This document shows, one piece after another, positions 6,508 to 11,792 of a DNA stretch of 11,792 bases. The notes under the pieces are model-generated. The model made no database searches, was not told where the DNA came from, and saw only the letters and a program-made list of their open reading frames with translations. Positions within the stretch are counted from its first letter, which is position 1. Each line of letters starts with the position of its first letter. The translations under genes and the position numbers were made by a program. The DNA is from JBFFSQ01 sp041572275 (GTDB lineage Bacteria > Pseudomonadota > Gammaproteobacteria > SZUA-229): positions 1 through 11,792 of the forward strand of contig JBFFSQ010000084.1 of the NCBI GenBank assembly GCA_041572275.1. The letters run 5' to 3'.

Positions 6508-7428
6508 TTATTGCAGTGATGTAAGCAGGGCATCCAGCCCCTCTTTCAGGCTGGTTTCAGCAGTTACCTTCAGAGTCAGGTTCATCCGTTGCGTATCGGC
6601 CAGGGAGTGCACAATATCGCCGACTCTGGGAGAAGTGAAATCAATATCAACCTTGTTGCCAGTCAGTTCAGACAGTACTTCTACCAGATCCAGTAACGAG
6701 GATGACTGGCCAGTGGCCACATTGCTGATGCCCTGATAATCCAGCTGTAAGGCCGCCACATTGGTTCTGGCGACATCGCGTACATAGATGAAATCACGGG
6801 TCTGCTGGCCATCACCAAAAATTGTCAGGGGTTGATTGGTCATCAGGCGGTCGGCAAATAGTGCAATAACACCGGCATAGGGTGATTTCGGGTCCTGACG
6901 CGGGCCGAAGACATTAAAGAAGCGCATTCCGGTGGATGGAAATTGGTAGAGCCGGTGATATAAGTCGGCGTAATATTCATTGATCTGTTTTTCCAGACCA
7001 TATGGAGACAGTTGTTTGACGGGAAGCTCTTCGTGTAGGGGCAGTTGGGTGGAGTCGCCATACACCGCTGCAGACGAGGCGTAGACCAGTTTACTGACCC
7101 CGGCCTGATGGGCAGCATCCAGTATGTTGATAAAACCCACGATATTCGATTGTGCCGAAAATTCTGGATCTTCCAGTGAGGCAACCACGGAGACCTGGGC
7201 GGCCAGATGCAGGCAGTGGCTGATGCCTGTCATGGCCGCCTTTACGGCATCAGCATCACAGATATCAGCTTCTACAAATTCCAGTAAGGGGTGTTGTTTC
7301 GGCAGGTTTTCACGGTGACCTGAGGACAGGTTGTCCAGTACCCGAACGGGCGTGCCGTTTTCCAGTAATAAATCCACTGAGTGTGAACCGATAAAACCCG
7401 CGCCACCTGTAACCAGTACTTTTTCCAT
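6508..7428 (-). CDS. NAD-dependent sugar-nucleotide epimerase/dehydratase (GalE-like, UDP-glucose or UDP-GlcNAc 4-epimerase type)
   Basis: A 306-residue extended short-chain dehydrogenase. The Rossmann motif is TGGAGFIGS (7-15), and D32 in VRVLDNLSSG at the end of the second strand favours NAD over NADP. HLAAQVSV (74-81), SSAAVYG (118-124) and SPYGLEK (141-147) carry the catalytic Ser/Tyr/Lys (S119, Y143, K147). RFFNVFGPRQDP (169-180) and RDFIYVRDVA (211-220) are typical of GalE/WbpP-like enzymes of about 305-345 aa that make galactose-type sugars for surface polysaccharide. The precise substrate cannot be told. AGGAGAA (complement of 7438-7444) sits 9 nt before the start and supports it. It lies downstream of pgi on the same strand, separated by 364 bp of repeats, and is converged on by the pan operon. 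Fructose-6-phosphate from Pgi feeds UDP-sugar pools, so a joint role in polysaccharide supply is plausible but not shown. Confidence 0.9.
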   Translation of the reverse strand: MEKVLVTGGAGFIGSHSVDLLLENGTPVRVLDNLSSGHRENLPKQHPLLEFVEADICDADAVKAAMTGISHCLHLAAQVSVVASLEDPEFSAQSNIVGFINILDAAHQAGVSKLVYASSAAVYGDSTQLPLHEELPVKQLSPYGLEKQINEYYADLYHRLYQFPSTGMRFFNVFGPRQDPKSPYAGVIALFADRLMTNQPLTIFGDGQQTRDFIYVRDVARTNVAALQLDYQGISNVATGQSSSLLDLVEVLSELTGNKVDIDFTSPRVGDIVHSLADTQRMNLTLKVTAETSLKEGLDALLTSLQ

Positions 7429-7489
7429 GTGGATCTATTCTCCTGTTGTTGTGTTGATCTAAATGGGAAGCTGTTTAGCTGTTCCTTCA

Positions 7490-7557
7490 GTTATCCTGAG
7501 CGGAGTTGAGGATTCTCGGGCCACTCTTTAAGATTTCTCCCAGCAGTCGAAATGACA
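7490..7557. repeat. Palindromic dispersed repeat
   Basis: The left half GTTATCCTGAGCGGAGTTG (7490-7508) continues to GAGGATTCT. The right half AAGATTTCTCCC...GTCGAAATGACA (7530-7557) is its imperfect inverse. It is the same family as the elements downstream of panC. Confidence 0.78.
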
Positions 7558-7576
7558 GAATCATATAAACATACCT

Positions 7577-7651
7577 ATCATCTCGAGTAAAAGTAGTACT
7601 AGTTATCCAGAGCAAAGGCAGTACTTGTCATCCAGGACAAATGCAGTATTT
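7577..7651. repeat. Three tandem 25-nt units derived from the palindromic repeat's left end
   Basis: The units are 7577-7601 (ATCATCTCGAGTAAAAGTAG...), 7602-7626 (GTTATCCAGAGCAAAGGCAG + TACTT) and 7627-7651 (GTCATCCAGGACAAATGCAG + TATTT), with no spacers. Each resembles the canonical left end that follows at once (7652-7680, GTCATCCCGAGCGAAGTCGA...). They look like a local tandem amplification followed by drift. Confidence 0.75.
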
Positions 7652-7680
7652 GTCATCCCGAGCGAAGTCGAGGGATCTTA
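7652..7680. repeat. Canonical left half of the palindromic repeat
   Basis: GTCATCCCGAGCGAAGTCGA then GGGATCTTA is the least diverged left half in the window. It has no matching right half next to it, so it is a solitary half-element. Confidence 0.75.
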
Positions 7681-7792
7681 TACCCACAATACTCCCAGTT
7701 GGCAGACACCCTGGAAGTGTTATTAAAATAGCCAATATTCCTATGAGCAACCAGAGTGGCGGTGAACACTCAATTAAAAATCACCATTTAGG

Positions 7793-9463
7793 CTAATCAA
7801 TCTTCTTTGCGTCCACATCCCGGAAATAGAAGTTTTTGCGGTAGTTAATCAGGCCATTGGTCGAGCTATCGTGTCGATCCACATCACCCGGTTGCGCCAG
7901 GTCTTCCTGTATTTGTCCGGCTAGCACCTTGCCGTATTCTACACCCCATTGATCAAAGGAATTCACATTCCAGATTACACCCTGAACAAAGACCTTGTGC
8001 TCATACATGGCCAGAATGGCACCCAGGGTTCTGGGAACCAGGCGTTCAAAAATGATGGTGTTACTGGGTTTGTTACCTTCGAAAACCTTGTGCGGTAATA
8101 CTTCTTCGATTTCTTTCTGACTGAGACCTTGAGCCTTGAGTTCTTCCAGGGCTTCGGTGAAGCGTTTGCCTTTCATCAGGGCACGGGTCTGTGCCAGACA
8201 ATTGGAGAATAGCACCCGGTGATGCAGACCCATAGGGTTCTGACTGAGGGTAGGGATCAAAAAATCCGAGGGGACCGGTTTGGTGCCCTGGTGCATGAGC
8301 TGGAAAAACGCATGCTGGCCATTGGTGCCTGACTGGCCCCAGATGATTGGGCCAGTCAGGTAATTCACTCGGTTACCGGTTTTATCAATGGTTTTACCGT
8401 TACTTTCCATATCCAGTTGTTGTAGATAAGCCGGCAAGCCCTGTAAATACTGGCTGTAAGGCATGATGCCGTAGCTCTGGGCATCGAAGAAATTGTTGTA
8501 CCAGATACCGAGCATAGCCAGAATGACGGGCATATTCTGTTCCAGAGGCGCCTCGGCAAAATGACGGTCCATTTCATGGGCGCCTTCTAATAGCGCTTCA
8601 AAATGATCCATACCCAGATAAATGGCAATAGGTAAGCCAATGGCCGACCATAGGGAATAACGTCCTCCCACCCAGTCCCAGAACTTGAATACATTTTTGG
8701 GGTCGATACCGAAAGCAGTAGCGGCCTCAATATTGGTAGATACGGCAACGAAATGTTTGGCAATGGCTTTCTCATTCCCCACCAGGTCGACAAACCACTG
8801 GCGTGCGGTGTGAGCATTAAGCATGGTTTCCTGGGTGGTGAAAGTCTTGGAGGAAATAATGAACAGGGTGCTTTCCGGTTCAACCTGTTTCAGTGTTTCG
8901 ACCAGATGTGTAGCATCGGCATTGGATACAAAATGTGCTCTTAGGCCCCTCTGGCTATAGGGCTTCATGGACTCACAGACCACTTTTGGTCCCAGGTCAG
9001 AGCCCCCGATACCGATGTTGACGATGCTCTTGATGCGTTCACCGTTATAGCCGCGCCATTCTCCGGAACGAACACGCTCGGAAAAGCCCCGCATCTGTGC
9101 CAGTACCGCGTTGATTTCAGGCATGACATTCTCGCCATTGACCATGACCGGGCTATTGGTGCGGTTGCGCAGAGCAGTGTGCAGTACTGCGCGGGATTCG
9201 GTGCAGTTGATGGCTTCGCCGGAAAACATTTTCTGGCGCCAGTCTTCAACATTGGACTGGCGGGCGAGATCCATCAGTAATTTAAACGTGGTGCTGTTGA
9301 TTCGGTTTTTGGAGAAATCCAGCAGGATGTCGTTCAGGTGGGCAGAGAAAGTATCGAAGCGCTGGGGATCCTGTTCAAACATGTCCCGCATGTGGACATC
9401 CTTAATGTCTTCATAATGTGCCTGCAAGGCCTTCCATGCCGCAGATTGAGTCAGTTCTGTCAT
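7793..9463 (-). CDS. pgi: glucose-6-phosphate isomerase
   Basis: A 556-residue cytoplasmic enzyme, about the size of E. coli Pgi (549 aa), that interconverts glucose-6-phosphate and fructose-6-phosphate. The phosphate-binding loop is VNIGIGGSDLGPKVV (148-162), with SSKTFTTQET (204-213) also contacting phosphate. Both family signatures are complete: VGGRYSLWSAIG (265-276) and SFDQWGVEYGK (502-512). The catalytic residues are E353 (in LDMESNGK), H384 (in GTNGQHAF) and K512. The start MTELTQSAAWKALQAHYEDI matches the family N-terminus; the ribosome site is weak (GGAA, about 5 nt upstream). It is transcribed divergently from ppc across a 148-nt gap and is followed on the same strand by the epimerase gene. 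No frame disruption was seen. Confidence 0.98.
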   Translation of the reverse strand: MTELTQSAAWKALQAHYEDIKDVHMRDMFEQDPQRFDTFSAHLNDILLDFSKNRINSTTFKLLMDLARQSNVEDWRQKMFSGEAINCTESRAVLHTALRNRTNSPVMVNGENVMPEINAVLAQMRGFSERVRSGEWRGYNGERIKSIVNIGIGGSDLGPKVVCESMKPYSQRGLRAHFVSNADATHLVETLKQVEPESTLFIISSKTFTTQETMLNAHTARQWFVDLVGNEKAIAKHFVAVSTNIEAATAFGIDPKNVFKFWDWVGGRYSLWSAIGLPIAIYLGMDHFEALLEGAHEMDRHFAEAPLEQNMPVILAMLGIWYNNFFDAQSYGIMPYSQYLQGLPAYLQQLDMESNGKTIDKTGNRVNYLTGPIIWGQSGTNGQHAFFQLMHQGTKPVPSDFLIPTLSQNPMGLHHRVLFSNCLAQTRALMKGKRFTEALEELKAQGLSQKEIEEVLPHKVFEGNKPSNTIIFERLVPRTLGAILAMYEHKVFVQGVIWNVNSFDQWGVEYGKVLAGQIQEDLAQPGDVDRHDSSTNGLINYRKNFYFRDVDAKKID

Positions 9464-9494
9464 GAATTTCCGTTATTAAGCCGCTTTTTTTAAA

Positions 9495-9523
9495 AGGATA
9501 TGATTTTAACGGGGTTAACTCAA
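9495..9523 (-). promoter_or_regulatory. Possible sigma-70 promoter for pgi
   Basis: On the minus strand, TTGAGT (complement of 9518-9523) and TATCCT (complement of 9495-9500) are separated by exactly 17 nt, 31 nt before the pgi start codon. Each box matches 4 of 6 consensus bases, so the call is weak. Confidence 0.35.
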
Positions 9524-9549
9524 TGGTTTTATTGGAATTTCGTCTTGAA

Positions 9550-9579
9550 CTGTCATGCAATATCGCTTTAGGCTATAAT
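9550..9579 (+). promoter_or_regulatory. Probable sigma-70 promoter for ppc
   Basis: A perfect -10 box TATAAT lies at 9574-9579, with CTGTCA (9550-9555, 4 of 6 matches to TTGACA) 18 nt upstream. Transcription would start near 9586 and leave a leader of about 25 nt before the ATG at 9612. An intact promoter suggests the gene is, or recently was, expressed despite the internal stop. Confidence 0.6.
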
Positions 9580-9611
9580 ATCGCGCCCTTGAGATATTGA
9601 ACCGGTTAATT

Positions 9612-11792
9612 ATGAGCTCGACGCCAACACAACCTAACGATAAACAGCTTCGCTCCCGTGTGAAATTATTTGGCAACCTGCTGGGCAATGTATTGCTCAA
9701 TCTGGCGGGTGCCCATGTGTATGATGCGGTAGAATAACTGCGAACCGGCTACATCAGTTTGCGTAAAAAAGATAACCCGCGTAAACGTGCACAGTTGATG
9801 CGTCTCATTGAATCCCTCGATGCGGACACCCTGAACCAGGTGGTGAGAGCGTTTAGTATTTATTTCAGCCTGGTGAATATTGCGGAAGAAGATTTCCAGC
9901 ATTTACAGCGCCGCCGTTTGATTCGTAATGACAAATCACTGTGGACCGGTTCTTTCGATGACACCCTGAACGATTTCAAAAAGCAGGGACTGGATGCCTT
10001 ACAGGTACAGGAGCTGCTGGATCAGCTCGCCTATATTCCCGTATTTACCGCGCATCCCACGGAATCTAAACGTCGCAGTATGATGAATTCTCTGCGCCGT
10101 ATCTTCCTGCTTAACGACAAGCTGAATGATTCACGTCTGGGCAAAGTTCAGCGTCAGGAACTCACCCAGGAAATGGAAACCGAAATCCAGATCCTGTGGC
10201 GGACTGATGAGGTACGTGAGTACAAACCCCAGGTGAAGGATGAGATCAAGAACGGTCTCTACTACTTCCGTGAAAGTTTGTTTTCCACAGTACCGGTTAT
10301 TTACCGCAATCTTGAGCGTAAACTGATCAAGCATTATCCGGATGCACAGATTCGTGTGCCCAGCTTCCTGCGCTTTGGTTCCTGGATTGGTGGTGACCGT
10401 GACGGTAATCCCTTTGTAAAGCCTGAAACCACGGCAATGGCTTTACGCTTGCAAGCTGAAAATATCCTCAATGAATACATTAATCGAGTCATCAGCCTGA
10501 ATCGCCAGCTGACCCATTCAGCGTCCCTGTGTACGCCGACCAAAGTGTTCACTGATAGCCTGTTTGCCGATGAGAACATGCGTTTCGAGGTGTTTAAGGA
10601 TTCCCCGAATTCATTCGCCAATGCCCCGTACCGCCGTAAACTGTCATTTATCCTGCACCGCTTGCGCCAGAATCTGTTGCAGGTGAAAGCCCGTTTGGCT
10701 GGTAAAGACGGTTCTGATATTGCCAATACCTACCCTTCTGAGCAGGAATTTTTGCAGGACCTGGTACTGATTCGTAATTCACTGATCAGCCATGGTGACC
10801 AGAACATCGCAGATGGTGAGCTGAGAGACCTGATTCGAATGGTAGAAACATTCGGCTTCTTCCTGCTCAAGCTGGATATCCGTCAGGAATCAACGCGACA
10901 TACCGATGCCGTCGCCGACATCATGAAGCAGATCGGCAATGCACCGGATTACCATGCACTGAATGAAGATGAGCGGATGCAGGTACTGTCCGATTACATT
11001 GATCATCCGCCTGAATTTAAGCTGGATAAAAAAGCACTGGACGAATTGCATCGCGAAACCGTAGAAGTGTTTGAATTAATGGCCTGCATGCACAAGGAAA
11101 TCTCCACCCGTGCGTTTGGTGCTTATGTTATCTCCATGACTCACACTGCCAGTCACGTGATGGAAGTGATGTTCCTGGCCAGCCTGGCCGGTATTGTTGG
11201 CCGTGATGAGGCCGGTGAGCGTTTCTGTAATGTTCGTGTGTCGCCACTGTTTGAAACCATTGAAGACCTCGAGCACATTGAGATTGTGCTGAAGAAGCTG
11301 CTGGATAACCCGGTTTACAGTGATCTGTTGCATGTGTCCGGTAACCTGCAGGAAGCTATGCTGGGGTATTCTGATTCATGTAAGGACGGCGGCATCCTGG
11401 CCTCTTCGTGGAATCTCTACGAAGCTCAGCAGAAAGTCATTGCACTGACCAATGCCCATGGCGTCGAATGTCGTCTGTTCCATGGTCGTGGTGGCACCAT
11501 CGGTCGCGGCGGTGGCCCAACCCGTGACGCGATTATGGCGCAACCGGAAGGCACCGTGCATGGCCAGATCAAGTTTACTGAACAGGGTGAAGTGCTGTCT
11601 TACAAGTACAGCAACGAAGAAACTGCGATCTATGAGCTGACCATGGGCGTTAGTGGTCTGATGATGGCCAGTCGTTCAGTGGTAACTGAGCAGCCGTTAA
11701 CAGCGACCGATAAATATATTGATACCATGCAGCAGCTGACTCAGGTTGGTGAAAATACCTATCGTGAGCTTACCGATAATACTGAGGGTTTC
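9612..11792 (+). CDS. ppc: phosphoenolpyruvate carboxylase, 5' part, interrupted by an in-frame TAA at codon 42
   Basis: The frame from ATG 9612 covers 727 codons to the right edge (the usual full length is about 880-930), with one stop at codon 42. Numbering below counts that codon. The enzyme carboxylates PEP to oxaloacetate to replenish the TCA cycle. Visible motifs: VFTAHPTESKRR (143-154) with the catalytic His; FGSWIGGDRDGNPF (256-269); FLLKLDIRQESTRHTDAV (417-434); VSPLFETIEDLEH (544-556); LGYSDSCKDGGILASSW (585-601); and the active-site loop FHGRGGTIGRGGGPTRDA (623-640). All catalytic segments present in this part are intact. Sequence before the stop (RSRVKLFGNLLGNVL) is already PEPC-like, as is that directly after it (LRTGYISLRKKDNPRKR), and the frame is unchanged. 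The ATG has no clear Shine-Dalgarno sequence. Possible restarts are TTG 9759 and ATG 9798, also without good ribosome sites. The 3' end is outside the window. Confidence 0.95.
9735..9737 (+). other. In-frame TAA nonsense codon inside ppc
   Basis: The codons read GAT GCG GTA GAA TAA CTG CGA ACC. Other PEPCs usually have a Glu or similar polar residue here (V-E-x-L-R), so a single G-to-T change (GAA to TAA) or C-to-T change (CAA to TAA) would explain it. No compensating frameshift is present. Confidence 0.9.

Larger units (their letters stand above)
7429..7792. repeat. Gene-free 364-bp repeat patch between pgi and the epimerase gene
   Basis: No gene is visible. The patch holds a full palindromic element (7490-7557), three tandem 25-nt units (7577-7651), the canonical left half of the same element (7652-7680) and about 110 nt of unremarkable AT-rich sequence before the pgi stop. 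No strong T-tract terminator for pgi was found, so read-through into the epimerase gene is possible. Confidence 0.8.

Noticed and set aside
7577..7680. CRISPR-like array
   Set aside because: The units are contiguous with no spacers, only three are present and they have diverged. They derive from the dispersed repeat.
9735..9737. Programmed recoding of the ppc stop
   Set aside because: The codon is TAA, not the TGA or TAG used for selenocysteine or pyrrolysine, and no recoding structure is evident next to it.
9666..9902. Minus-strand frames under ppc and other large genes
   Set aside because: They are antisense shadows of strongly recognised proteins and have no family resemblance or ribosome sites of their own.

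Overview
The window looks like ordinary chromosome from a gammaproteobacterium. The evidence is moderate GC content, dense same-strand gene clusters, a pcnB-folK pair joined to panB-panC, and gammaproteobacterial-type PcnB, PanB, PanC and Pgi proteins. The exact lineage cannot be fixed from the sequence. A marine or methylotrophic Thiotrichales-like organism is only a guess.

Layout, left to right. (1) 1-189, minus strand: the N-terminal end of an ApbE-type FAD:protein FMN transferase, running off the left edge. (2) 347-1543, plus: a complete Amt ammonium channel closed by a strong intrinsic terminator. (3) 1676-5765, plus: a compact five-gene operon, pcnB - folK - deoxynucleoside kinase - panB - panC. 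It links mRNA polyadenylation, folate synthesis, deoxynucleoside salvage and two steps of pantothenate synthesis. Gaps are 0-9 nt and two junctions overlap. PanB uses methylene-tetrahydrofolate, which connects it to FolK. (4) 5766-6507: about 740 bp with no gene, filled with palindromic repeats of the dispersed kind often mis-annotated as short proteins containing CHPERSRG or CHFDGREKS. A roughly 200-nt compound unit occurs twice, and one copy is interrupted by about 250 nt made of consecutive small hairpins. (5) 6508-7428, minus: a NAD-dependent sugar-nucleotide epimerase. (6) 7429-7792: a second repeat patch with a full palindromic element and a run of three diverged 25-nt tandem copies of its left end. 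(7) 7793-9463, minus: pgi, glucose-6-phosphate isomerase. (8) 9612 to the right edge, plus: phosphoenolpyruvate carboxylase, divergent from pgi and preceded by a perfect TATAAT box.

The most notable point is that the ppc reading frame is intact for 727 codons except for one TAA at codon 42 (9735-9737). This stop lies inside sequence that resembles PEPC on both sides, with no frameshift. It is either a sequencing or assembly error, a fresh nonsense mutation, or a gene that restarts downstream. The second most notable feature is the pair of repeat-filled intergenic regions flanking the epimerase gene. I saw no RNA gene, CRISPR array, prophage, insertion-sequence transposase or clearly new multi-gene system.
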